Positions 42,353 to 49,992 of a stretch of DNA of 64,000 bases are shown here, in pieces (position 1 is the stretch's first letter; every line of letters starts with the position of its first letter). The DNA comes from Oryzomonas sagensis. GTDB taxonomy: Bacteria > Desulfobacterota > Desulfuromonadia > Geobacterales > Pseudopelobacteraceae. Position numbers and translations under genes: made by a program. Below the pieces are notes generated by a model. The model had not been told where the DNA came from. It worked only from the letters and a program-made list of their open reading frames with translations, and did not search any database. Location: NCBI RefSeq assembly GCF_008802355.1, contig NZ_VZRA01000003.1, forward strand, positions 504,361-568,360, written 5' to 3'.

Positions 42353-42688
42353 ATGCAGTTGAAAATCGAAGAGAACGGAGCCGTCAGGGTCATCTACGTA
42401 AAGGAGGAACGCCTTGACGCCCACAACTCCGACGAGCTCAAGGCCGAACTGAACCGGCTGTTCGATAACGGGGCCAAAGACCTGTTGATCGACCTCAAGG
42501 AGGTACGTTTCATCGACAGTTCCGGGTTGGGGGTGCTGGTATCAGGATTCAAGAATGCATCCGCGCGCCAGGGGAGCCTCAAGCTTTCCGCGCTCCAGAG
42601 CCAGGTCAAGTCGATGTTCGAACTGACCCGCCTGCACCGGGTATTCGACATATTCCCGACGGTGGACGATGCGCTGGAGAGCTACTGA
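42353..42688 (+). CDS. STAS-domain anti-sigma factor antagonist (RsbV-like)
   Basis: A 111-residue STAS protein. The phosphorylation site is in FIDSSGLGVLV (Ser56/Ser57), as in SpoIIAA and RsbV. In partner switching the unphosphorylated form binds the anti-sigma kinase and frees its target; the PP2C domain encoded just upstream would generate that form. The ATG has a strong AAAGGAGTTACCC site. Sixty-three bases separate it from the symporter-phosphatase gene and 48 from the kinase gene. Confidence 0.92.
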   Translation: MQLKIEENGAVRVIYVKEERLDAHNSDELKAELNRLFDNGAKDLLIDLKEVRFIDSSGLGVLVSGFKNASARQGSLKLSALQSQVKSMFELTRLHRVFDIFPTVDDALESY

Positions 42689-42736
42689 CCGAGCCATCAT
42701 TCACGTACCTGCAGTTTTCTCACACGCGAGGTTGTC

Positions 42737-43165
42737 ATGAAGAACACCATCGACATAGAGATCGTTGTTCCCAACCAGACCCGTTACCTGAGCATGATCG
42801 GCAAAATCGGCGAAAATGTGGTGCGGGAGCTGGACCGCTTCAAAGGGGACCGGGAGGCCTTGGCGCACCACCTCAACGTGGTGCTGACCGAGGCCATGGT
42901 AAACGCCATCAAACACGCCAATGCCGCCGACCCCAGCAAGGAAATCCAGATACGCATCAGCGTCTCCGATCAGGAGATCTGCATCAAGGTCTACGACAGC
43001 GGGCAGGGTTTCGACCTCACGAGCGTACCCGATCCCAAGTTTGAAGCGGACCAGCTCGGCGAAAAGGGGCGCGGCATCTTCATCATCCGCTCTTTGATGG
43101 ATTCCGTGGAGTACAAAAAGGCCGACGGAGGCAATGTCCTGGAGATGAAAAAATCCCTTGGCTAA
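42737..43165 (+). CDS. RsbW-like anti-sigma factor serine kinase
   Basis: A 142-residue GHKL ATPase (HATPase_c_2). The N box is TEAMVNAIKHAN (Glu52, Asn56), the G1 box DSGQGFD (87-93) and the G2 box GRGIFII (111-117). It should phosphorylate the STAS protein upstream and hold a sigma factor or other output partner when the STAS protein is phosphorylated. No sigma factor gene is nearby. The stop overlaps the converging protease gene by four bases. Confidence 0.9.
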   Translation: MKNTIDIEIVVPNQTRYLSMIGKIGENVVRELDRFKGDREALAHHLNVVLTEAMVNAIKHANAADPSKEIQIRISVSDQEICIKVYDSGQGFDLTSVPDPKFEADQLGEKGRGIFIIRSLMDSVEYKKADGGNVLEMKKSLG

Positions 43166-43668
43166 AAAGGACGCGCCTCAACGCCCCATTCATTCAATTC
43201 CGTCAGCACGTTGCCAATCATTTTTTCAAGTTGTGCAGTAATGTTTTGGGAGAGTTCCGCTCCCATCTCGATACTGGCGGGCTGAATCCCGACCAGTACC
43301 ATCTCACGGGGAGCATGCCCCAGCAACTCCGCCACGGCGAGAAGATCCTTGAGCCCCATCTGGTGAGGAGAAACCTTGGTTTGCAGAGCAATCGGCAACT
43401 CCTTGCCCGACAGCCGCACCAGCGTTCCCGGTTTGCCCCCCGTTTCGACCGCATCCACCACCAAGAGCCGCCCGATCCCTTCCAGCATGGGCAAAAGATC
43501 CAACCCCAGGGTGCCCCCGTCCATGATCTCCACTTGGGGCGGGAAGCGGTAGCGTTTCTGGAGTTCCTGGACCACCCGCACGCCTACCCCGTCGTCGCAC
43601 ATCACCAGATTGCCGATGCCGAGCACCAGGATAGCTGGGGCTTGGGCTTGACCGTCATGCAAAATCAT
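43162..43668 (-). CDS. hyaP: hydrogenase maturation protease
   Basis: A 168-residue endopeptidase that removes the C-terminal peptide of the [NiFe] hydrogenase large subunit after nickel insertion. Motifs are LVLGIGNLVMCDDGVGVRVV, VVDAVETGGKPG and SPHQMGLKDLL. HybD uses Glu16, Asp62 and His93 to bind nickel; at the Glu position this protein has Asp26. The ATG at 43668 is preceded by GGAGGGGTGC. It is the last gene of the hydrogenase operon, separated from the cytochrome b gene by a 188-bp type B repeat element. Confidence 0.88.
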   Translation of the reverse strand: MILHDGQAQAPAILVLGIGNLVMCDDGVGVRVVQELQKRYRFPPQVEIMDGGTLGLDLLPMLEGIGRLLVVDAVETGGKPGTLVRLSGKELPIALQTKVSPHQMGLKDLLAVAELLGHAPREMVLVGIQPASIEMGAELSQNITAQLEKMIGNVLTELNEWGVEARPF

Positions 43669-43724
43669 GCACCCCTCCGCTGCGGAAAATGGACGCGCCC
43701 CCTGTGGCCCGGCTGAACCTAAAA

Positions 43725-43912
43725 TATCCCCAGAATCCGTGACGCCGGAATACCTGAGCTGCCGGAAGAGCCGGAGCCCGCACGCCGTCCGTGCAGCACC
43801 AAGCCACTCACCACGCTGGGCCGCCGCCGGACGGTCGGCCATCTGCATCCCCGCAGAGGCAGAGGCATTCCGGACAAGCGGAGGCATGGAGGCGTCACGG
43901 ATTCTGGGGATA
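43725..43912. repeat. inverted-repeat element type B, copy 2
   Basis: A 188-bp non-coding element bounded by a perfect 22-bp inverted repeat (43725-43746 and 43891-43912). It shares the inner 14 bases GAATCCGTGACGCC, the GGAAGAGCCGG block and the right-hand GGCATGGAGGCGTCACGG with copy 1 at 9301. The outer eight bases differ from copy 1 but still pair with each other. It lies three bases from the cytochrome b stop codon, inside the hydrogenase operon. Confidence 0.8.
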
Positions 43913-43914
43913 CA

Positions 43915-44580
43915 CTAATCCTCTTTCTTCACCGTGAACTTGTAACCGCAGAACATGCTGGAAATCTCGCTGCCGTGCTCCTTGATGTCCATCAACCAGG
44001 CGCTGTAGATATGGTTGATGACGAAACCGACGATCAGCCACATGCCGAAATGATGGGTGAGCCGCATCCCCTGGTCGCTGAACAGGGCATACATGAAACC
44101 GAGCGCCCGGTGCATCGGCGAGGCGGGGGCGTGTTCGGCATACAACGCAAAGCCGGTCAGGATCATGGTGGAGTAGATGCAGAACAGGGCGATATAGGCG
44201 GTGGTCGCCAGGGGGTTGTGTCCAACGGTCTCGGGCACATCCTTGTCGATCAGCAGGTAGTAGCGCAGCATCCTGAGCAATTTATGACGCCCCCTGGCGG
44301 TGGCGAGCGGGAAAAACTCTTTCCACCCCGAGTACTTGTTGCCGATGAACGACCAGATCACCCGGGAGATCACGCTGACGGCAAACAGGTAGGCCGCGGC
44401 AAAATGGATGAAACGAATCCAGCCCATCGTAAAATCGGATGCCGAACGGCCGAACGAGAAGGGGGTGCCGATGAAGAAGCCGGTCACCGACAGCACGACG
44501 ATGCAGATCACGTTGATCCAGTGGCACCAGCGCACCGGCAATTCCCAGATGTAGTTCTTGAATTTGCACTGTTCGCTCAT
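43915..44580 (-). CDS. hyaB: [NiFe] hydrogenase cytochrome b subunit
   Basis: A 221-residue diheme b-type cytochrome of the HyaC family, with four transmembrane helices. It begins KNYIWELPVRWCHWINV, in which the histidine is a likely haem ligand, and further histidines appear in RFIHFAAAY, HHFGMW and FVINHIYSAW. It anchors the periplasmic hydrogenase and passes electrons to menaquinone. The symbol follows the Geobacter hyaSLBP nomenclature; the E. coli equivalent is hyaC. It starts 14 bases after the large subunit stop. Confidence 0.9.
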   Translation of the reverse strand: MSEQCKFKNYIWELPVRWCHWINVICIVVLSVTGFFIGTPFSFGRSASDFTMGWIRFIHFAAAYLFAVSVISRVIWSFIGNKYSGWKEFFPLATARGRHKLLRMLRYYLLIDKDVPETVGHNPLATTAYIALFCIYSTMILTGFALYAEHAPASPMHRALGFMYALFSDQGMRLTHHFGMWLIVGFVINHIYSAWLMDIKEHGSEISSMFCGYKFTVKKED

Positions 44581-44594
44581 AACCGGCCCCCCTT

Positions 44595-46292
44595 CTAGGA
44601 AACCTTCACTCTGATCACTTCATTTCCGGCGGTATCCACCACATGAACGGCGCAGGCCAGGCACGGGTCAAAGGAGTGGACGGTGCGCAGGATCTCCAGC
44701 GGTTTGGCGGGGTCGGCCACTGGTGTTCCGATCAGGGCCGCCTCGTAGGGGCCGCGCTGCCCCCGGGCATCCCGGGGGGACGCGTTCCAGGTGGAGGGGA
44801 CAACCGCCTGGTAGTTGAGGATCTTCTGGTCCCTGATCTTGATCCAGTGCCCCAGGGCGCCGCGCGGCGCCTCGTGCCAACCGTAGCCGCTGGCCTCGGC
44901 GGGCCATTCGCCGGGGTCCCACTTCTCGTTGGCGTGGATGCGGTAATCGCCCTTGGCGATATTGGCGATCAGCTCGTCCAGCCATTTCGGAGTCTGGCGG
45001 GCGACCAGCAGGCAATCGATGCCGCGGGCGCCGGTCCTCCCCAGGGTGGAAAAGAGCGCCTCGGGGCCGACTCCCAGCTTGTTCAACACCATATCCACCG
45101 CCGCCTTGGCCTCCTTGTGGCCGGAGGCATACGCTACCAGCACCCGGGCCAAGGGTCCTACCTCCATGGCCTTTTCATCGTAGCGGGGCGCCTTGACCCA
45201 GGAGTACTTTTTGTCCGTATCCAGGTATTCGTAGGGGGGCTTGGGGCCGCTGTAGCGCGCCTCGGATTCGCCGTCCCAGGGATGGAGTCCCTTTTCCGGG
45301 CCGTTCTTGTACTCGAACCAGGAGTGGTCCACGTACTCGGCCACCTTTTTCTGGTCCACCGGCAGCACCTGGGAGATGTCCTTGCCCAGGATGGCGCCCT
45401 GGGGCAACCACTGGTTGCCGGCCGCATCGGGGAATTCGCCGTAGCAGAGGAAATTGCCCACCCCGCCGCCGATAGCGGCCCACTCCTTGTAGAAAGAGGC
45501 GACCGCCAGAAGGTCCGGGATATAGACCTTTTCCACGAAGTCCTGCGCCTTCTTCAGCAGGCGTTTGATCTCCATCAGCTTGTCGGCGTTGAGGGCGTTC
45601 TGGGAGTCGGGATCGATGGGGATCGACATGCCGCCCACCAGAAAGGTCTGGGGATGGGGATTCTTGCTCCCCAGGATGGCGTGAATCCTGATAACGTCCT
45701 TCTGCCACTCCAGGGCCTCCAGATAGTGGGCCGTCGCCATCAGGTTCGCCTCGGGGGGGAGCTTGTAGGCCGGATGGCCCCAGTAGGCGTTGGCGAACGG
45801 ACCGAGTCGCCCCGATGCCACGAAGGCTTTGAGCCTGTCCTGCACCGATTTGAAGTAGGTCGGGGAGTTGTTGGGCCAGTCGGAGAGAGAGGCGGCCAGG
45901 GCAGAAGTCCCGGCCGGGTCGGCCTTGAGGGCCGAGGTCACGTCCACCCAGTCCAGGGCGTGCAGGTGATAGAAATGGATAACGTGATCCTGCACATTCT
46001 GGATGCCGATGATGATATTCCTGATCAACTGGGCGTTGGGCGGGATTTTGATCCTGAGCGCATCCTCCACGGCCCGGATGGAGGCGATGGAATGCACGGT
46101 AGTGCAGACGCCGCAGAAACGCTGGGTCCAGAACCAGGCATCCCGCGGGTCGCGCCCCTGGAGGATCTTCTCGATGCCACGGAACATGGTGCTGGAACTC
46201 CAGGCATCGGTGATCCTGCCGTTATCGATCTCGGCCTCGATGCGCAGATGTCCTTCAATCCTGGTAATCGGGTCAACCACTATCTTGGCCAT
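44595..46292 (-). CDS. hyaL: [NiFe] hydrogenase large subunit
   Basis: A 565-residue catalytic subunit. The NiFe(CN)2CO site is held by RFCGVCTTVH (Cys60, Cys63) near the N-terminus and DPCLACAVH (Cys544, Cys547) near the C-terminus. The 15-residue tail after His550 should be cleaved by the protease encoded downstream. Overall features fit a group 1 membrane-bound uptake hydrogenase. It follows the small-subunit gene by three bases. In Geobacter sulfurreducens the equivalent Hya enzyme was linked to oxidative-stress defence, so a similar role is plausible. E. coli equivalent: hyaB. Confidence 0.93.
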   Translation of the reverse strand: MAKIVVDPITRIEGHLRIEAEIDNGRITDAWSSSTMFRGIEKILQGRDPRDAWFWTQRFCGVCTTVHSIASIRAVEDALRIKIPPNAQLIRNIIIGIQNVQDHVIHFYHLHALDWVDVTSALKADPAGTSALAASLSDWPNNSPTYFKSVQDRLKAFVASGRLGPFANAYWGHPAYKLPPEANLMATAHYLEALEWQKDVIRIHAILGSKNPHPQTFLVGGMSIPIDPDSQNALNADKLMEIKRLLKKAQDFVEKVYIPDLLAVASFYKEWAAIGGGVGNFLCYGEFPDAAGNQWLPQGAILGKDISQVLPVDQKKVAEYVDHSWFEYKNGPEKGLHPWDGESEARYSGPKPPYEYLDTDKKYSWVKAPRYDEKAMEVGPLARVLVAYASGHKEAKAAVDMVLNKLGVGPEALFSTLGRTGARGIDCLLVARQTPKWLDELIANIAKGDYRIHANEKWDPGEWPAEASGYGWHEAPRGALGHWIKIRDQKILNYQAVVPSTWNASPRDARGQRGPYEAALIGTPVADPAKPLEILRTVHSFDPCLACAVHVVDTAGNEVIRVKVS

Positions 46293-46295
46293 TGC

Positions 46296-47435
46296 CTATC
46301 CCTCCCTGTTTTCGTCGCTGGGTTCCTTATCTCTCCTTATGGCGTTCAGTGCGCCGTGGACGGCAAAGGCCGTTGCGGCGCCGGCCGCGAGCCCGATGCC
46401 GATCTTGTCGGCGGTCTGCTCGATACCGAAACCGGGCACGTGGGGCAGACGTTTGTACAGGGGGCCCATGGTGTCCCAGAAGGCCGGCTCCGAGCACCCG
46501 GCGCAGCCGTGGCCGCTCCCCACCGGCCAGCTAGTCTTGTCGTTGTAGCGTTGAGTGGGACAATTGTGGAACGTGGCCGGCCCCTTGCAGCCCATCCGGT
46601 AGAGGCAGAACCCCTTGCGGTGGCCGTCGTCGCCCCACTGCTCCACGTACTGGCCGGCATCGAAATGGGGGCGGCGCTCGCAGTTGTCGTGGATGCGTTT
46701 GCCATAGGCGAACAGCGGCCGGCCGTGGCCGTCCAGGGCCGGGATCTTGCCGAATACCAGATAGTGGACCACGGTGGCGGTCAGGTTGTCGGCATTGACC
46801 GGACAGCCGGGCAGGTTGATGACCGTTGCGCCGGGAACCGCCTCTTTGACGCCGACGGCCCCGGTGGGGTTGGGCACGGCAGCCGGGATGCCGCCGAAGG
46901 ATGCGCAGGTGCCCACCGCGATGGTTGCCAGGGCGCCGCCGCAGACCTGGCGCGCCCGCTCAAGGTGCGACTTGCCGCCCACACAGCCATAGACGCCGCC
47001 GTCCCTCATGGGGATCGATCCCTCGACGACGCAAAGGTACTTGCCCCTGTAGTCGGCAATGGTTTTTTCCAGGGCGGCTTCCGCCTGGTGCCCGGCGGCG
47101 GCCATGATGGTCTCATGGTAGTCGACGGAGAGGATATCGAGGACGATCTCCCCCACGGTCGGGTTGGCGGAGCGCAGCAGCGCCTCCGTATCCCCGGCGC
47201 AATCCTGAAACTCCAGCCAGACCAGCGGCGGGCGCTTGACCTCGTCCAGGGCCTGGGCAACTTTGGGGGCGAAGGTGACCGGCAGGGCCATGGCAGCGGT
47301 CATGGCGGAACAGAATTTCAAAAAATCCCGTCGGGAAACCCCCCGTTCCCTGAGTATTTCTCCTACAGAGTACTCGCGCATTGCGCAATTACGTTCTAAC
47401 AAACCGTTTTCAGCACCATCATCTTGACTGTTCAT
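46296..47435 (-). CDS. hyaS: [NiFe] hydrogenase small subunit with Tat signal
   Basis: A 379-residue iron-sulfur subunit. The Tat motif SRRDFLK is at 34-40, with cleavage near AQA at 60-62. The proximal cluster has Cys79, Cys177 (GTCA) and Cys211 (LPGCP), but the fourth position is Asp82 (CAGD) where the standard motif is CTGC. The distal cluster is His249, Cys252, Cys277 and Cys283, and the medial cluster Cys292, Cys311 and Cys314. A hydrophobic C-terminal helix (IGIGLAAGAATAFAV) anchors it in the membrane. The ATG at 47435 follows AAGGGGGTTGTGA. E. coli equivalent: hyaA. Confidence 0.93.
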   Translation of the reverse strand: MNSQDDGAENGLLERNCAMREYSVGEILRERGVSRRDFLKFCSAMTAAMALPVTFAPKVAQALDEVKRPPLVWLEFQDCAGDTEALLRSANPTVGEIVLDILSVDYHETIMAAAGHQAEAALEKTIADYRGKYLCVVEGSIPMRDGGVYGCVGGKSHLERARQVCGGALATIAVGTCASFGGIPAAVPNPTGAVGVKEAVPGATVINLPGCPVNADNLTATVVHYLVFGKIPALDGHGRPLFAYGKRIHDNCERRPHFDAGQYVEQWGDDGHRKGFCLYRMGCKGPATFHNCPTQRYNDKTSWPVGSGHGCAGCSEPAFWDTMGPLYKRLPHVPGFGIEQTADKIGIGLAAGAATAFAVHGALNAIRRDKEPSDENREG

Positions 47436-47484
47436 TCACAACCCCCTTTTTGGCTGGAGTGACCTAACATCAATCATTATGGGC

Positions 47485-47499
47485 ATATATTGAATATAT
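47485..47499. promoter_or_regulatory. perfect palindrome in the hydrogenase leader
   Basis: ATATATTGAATATAT is a 7+1+7 perfect palindrome between the candidate -10 and the small-subunit start. It could be an operator, but AT-rich palindromes are common, so this is weak. Confidence 0.3.
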
Positions 47500-47511
47500 T
47501 TATTGCCATTC

Positions 47512-47539
47512 AGTATAATATAAAAATGTTCTATTGCAA
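47512..47539 (-). promoter_or_regulatory. candidate sigma-70 promoter of the hydrogenase operon
   Basis: On the minus strand TTGCAA (47534-47539) and TATACT (47512-47517) are separated by 16 bases, about 75 bases before the small-subunit ATG. Confidence 0.45.
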
Positions 47540-47570
47540 TATTTTTTGTCAATCTTTCTTGGGATGCCAC

Positions 47571-47597
47571 AAAAAAACGGCTGCCGAAGCAGCCGTT
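47571..47597 (-). terminator. intrinsic terminator of ppk1
   Basis: On the minus strand AACGGCTGC, loop TTCG, GCAGCCGTT is followed by a run of T. The 9-bp perfect stem with a UUCG tetraloop and T tract, 20 bases after the ppk1 stop, is a textbook intrinsic terminator. Confidence 0.88.
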
Positions 47598-47617
47598 GCA
47601 CAGGGGAATTTGAAAAA

Positions 47618-49873
47618 TCAGTTTTTGGGTTTGGTCTTTTTCTTTTGTTTGAGCGATTCCCTGAGACGCTTGGAGGCCCGCTCGATCATCAGGTGGTGAC
47701 TGCCCAGGTGGGGCGATTCCGCAGCAGGCACGCGCTGGGTGTAACTACCATCCGGGTGCATGTCCCAGACCGAGCGTTGGTCGGAAAGATGAATATCGAA
47801 GATGGCCCGCAACTCCTTGGTCAACTCCGGTGACTCGACCGGACAGAGGACCTCTACACGCGCTTCAAGATTGCGTTTCATGGCGTCTGCCGAAGCGATG
47901 AAATAGTCATCCGCGCCGCCGTTTCTGAAATAGTAGAGACGCGAGTGTTCCAGGAAGCGCCCGACGACGCTCATAACCCTAATATTCTCCGAAAGCCCGG
48001 GAATGCCGGGGCGCAGCCGGCAGGTGTCGCGCACCACCAGGTCGACCTTCACCCCTGCCTGGGACGCCCGGTAGAGCGCCTTGACGATATCGCCATCTTC
48101 CAGGGCGTTCATCTTGAACTGGATCAGCCCGCCCCCTTTTTGGCGGTGCGACTCGATCTCCCGTTCAATCCCCGCCAGGAGCGCCTTTTTGAGCATCCGG
48201 GGCGCCGGTACGATCTTCTGGTAGTTACGTTTCGCCATGAAACCGGTGGTCAGGTAGTTGAACAACTCCGTCACGTCCTGGCCGATCGTCTGATCGCAGG
48301 TCAACAGTCCCAGGTCGCTGTAGATGCGCGCCGTCTCGGCATGGTAATTTCCGGTGCCGATGTGCACATACCGCCGCAGCCCGTTATAGTCCTGACGCAC
48401 CACCAGAATCACCTTGCAATGGGTCTTGAGGCCAACGACGCCGTAGGTCACATGGATACCGGCCTCTTCCATCCGTTCCGCCAGGCGGATATTGGCCGCC
48501 TCGTCGAAGCGGGCCTTGAGTTCCACCACCACCGCCACCTGTTTGCCGTTCTGGGCGGCCAGCACCAGGGAATCGATGATGCGTCCCTGGATGGAGGTGC
48601 GGTAGAGGGTCATCTTGATGCCGCGTACCTTGGGGTCGGTGGCCGCTTCCCGCAGGAAGCGCTCCACCGATGTGGAGAACGACTCGTAGGGGTGTTGCAG
48701 CAGGATGGAGCCGCAGTCGCGGATGATATGGAAGATGTTGCGCGTCGCCTGCAACTGGGGGTGTTCGATGGGGTAATGGGGCTGGTCGTGCAGCCGGGCA
48801 TAATCGAGGCCAGCGAGTTCGAACAGGTCGCGCAGGGCCAGAAGACCGGGCACCTCGAAGACGTCGTTTTCTTCGTCCAGCTCCAACTCGGCCGCCAGGC
48901 GACCGCGATGGACCGGATCCATGCCGGCGCCGATCTCCAGGCGCACAATCGGGGCGAACTTCCGCTCCTTCAATTCGGACTCGATCATAGCCATCAGATC
49001 GTCGGCTTCCTCCTCATCCCGTTCGGTATTGGCATTGCGGGTCACGCGGAAGATTTCGCAGCTCACGATACTCATGCCGGGAAAGAGCGTGTCCAGGTTG
49101 TTCATCATCACGTCTTCCAGGCAGACGAAATGGTCCCCCTTCCCCACCCTTATAAAACGGGGTGTTCCCAGGCCGACCGGCACCTTGACCCGCGCCAGGG
49201 ACACCTCCCGCGCCCTGGGGTAGCGCAGGGTCACCAGCAGGTTGAGGGACAGGTTGGAAATGAACGGGAATGGGTGGGCCGGGTCGATGGACTGGGGGGT
49301 CAGCAGGGGAAAGATGTTGGTATAGTAGTGCTCCCGCAATGTCTTCTTTTCCTTGGCGGTAAGTTCGTTGTAGGATTCTACGGCGATGCCCTTTTCCTCC
49401 AGCAGGGAGCAGAGGTGGCGGAAAAGCTGATCCTTGCGGGCCTCAAGACTGCGAATGACAAGGTGGCACTCCTGAACCTGCTGGTGCGGTGTACGGCCAT
49501 CCAGGGTCAGCTCCCGCATGCCGGCGCCGATCTGCTGCTTAAGGCCACCGATGCGCTTCATGAAAAATTCGTCCAGATTTGAACTGACAATGGCGATGAA
49601 CTTCAGGCGCTCGAGCAGGGGCGTCCGGCTGTCCTCGGCTTCGTGCAGTACCCGCTGGTTAAATTCCAGCCACGTCAACTCCCGGTTGAGATACCACTCG
49701 CTGTCGTTCAGATCGAATTCGGGAGCAGCCGGAGTTTCCTCAACGGCCACAGGCGGCTTCCGTTTCGTCGCCTTGGCCTTGGGGGGCTTTGCCGGTGTTG
49801 GGTCTACCTTGTCCACCTTGCCTCGCTTGGTCTTTTTCTGGGCTTGTTTCTTGGTACGGGGGGATGCTGTCAC
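47618..49873 (-). CDS. ppk1: polyphosphate kinase 1
   Basis: A 751-residue enzyme that makes polyphosphate from ATP. The N-terminal domain begins NRELTWLEFNQRVL and has SSNLDEFFMKR. The catalytic phospho-histidine is expected in HIGTGNYHAETARIYSDLGL. A Lys/Pro-rich extension of about 50 residues (for example KKTKRGKVDKVDPTP) precedes the enzyme, longer than in most PPK1 proteins (about 690 residues). The GTG start at 49873 has GGAG six bases upstream. It is a single-gene unit ending at a strong terminator. Confidence 0.93.
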   Translation of the reverse strand: MTASPRTKKQAQKKTKRGKVDKVDPTPAKPPKAKATKRKPPVAVEETPAAPEFDLNDSEWYLNRELTWLEFNQRVLHEAEDSRTPLLERLKFIAIVSSNLDEFFMKRIGGLKQQIGAGMRELTLDGRTPHQQVQECHLVIRSLEARKDQLFRHLCSLLEEKGIAVESYNELTAKEKKTLREHYYTNIFPLLTPQSIDPAHPFPFISNLSLNLLVTLRYPRAREVSLARVKVPVGLGTPRFIRVGKGDHFVCLEDVMMNNLDTLFPGMSIVSCEIFRVTRNANTERDEEEADDLMAMIESELKERKFAPIVRLEIGAGMDPVHRGRLAAELELDEENDVFEVPGLLALRDLFELAGLDYARLHDQPHYPIEHPQLQATRNIFHIIRDCGSILLQHPYESFSTSVERFLREAATDPKVRGIKMTLYRTSIQGRIIDSLVLAAQNGKQVAVVVELKARFDEAANIRLAERMEEAGIHVTYGVVGLKTHCKVILVVRQDYNGLRRYVHIGTGNYHAETARIYSDLGLLTCDQTIGQDVTELFNYLTTGFMAKRNYQKIVPAPRMLKKALLAGIEREIESHRQKGGGLIQFKMNALEDGDIVKALYRASQAGVKVDLVVRDTCRLRPGIPGLSENIRVMSVVGRFLEHSRLYYFRNGGADDYFIASADAMKRNLEARVEVLCPVESPELTKELRAIFDIHLSDQRSVWDMHPDGSYTQRVPAAESPHLGSHHLMIERASKRLRESLKQKKKTKPKN

Positions 49874-49992
49874 CGTGGTCTCCAGGGTGCGGATTTGTTC
49901 TACCTGATAGATGTTACATTATTATGGCACCGTAGCAACAAGCATGGAACAGATTTGCGTCTACAGCACTGTTGTGGTACACCTGATCACCT

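Noticed and set aside
44643-47399. A 918-codon plus-strand reading frame across the hydrogenase genes.
   Set aside because: It lies antisense to two unmistakable hydrogenase subunits and has the Gly/Val/His-rich composition typical of GC-rich shadows.
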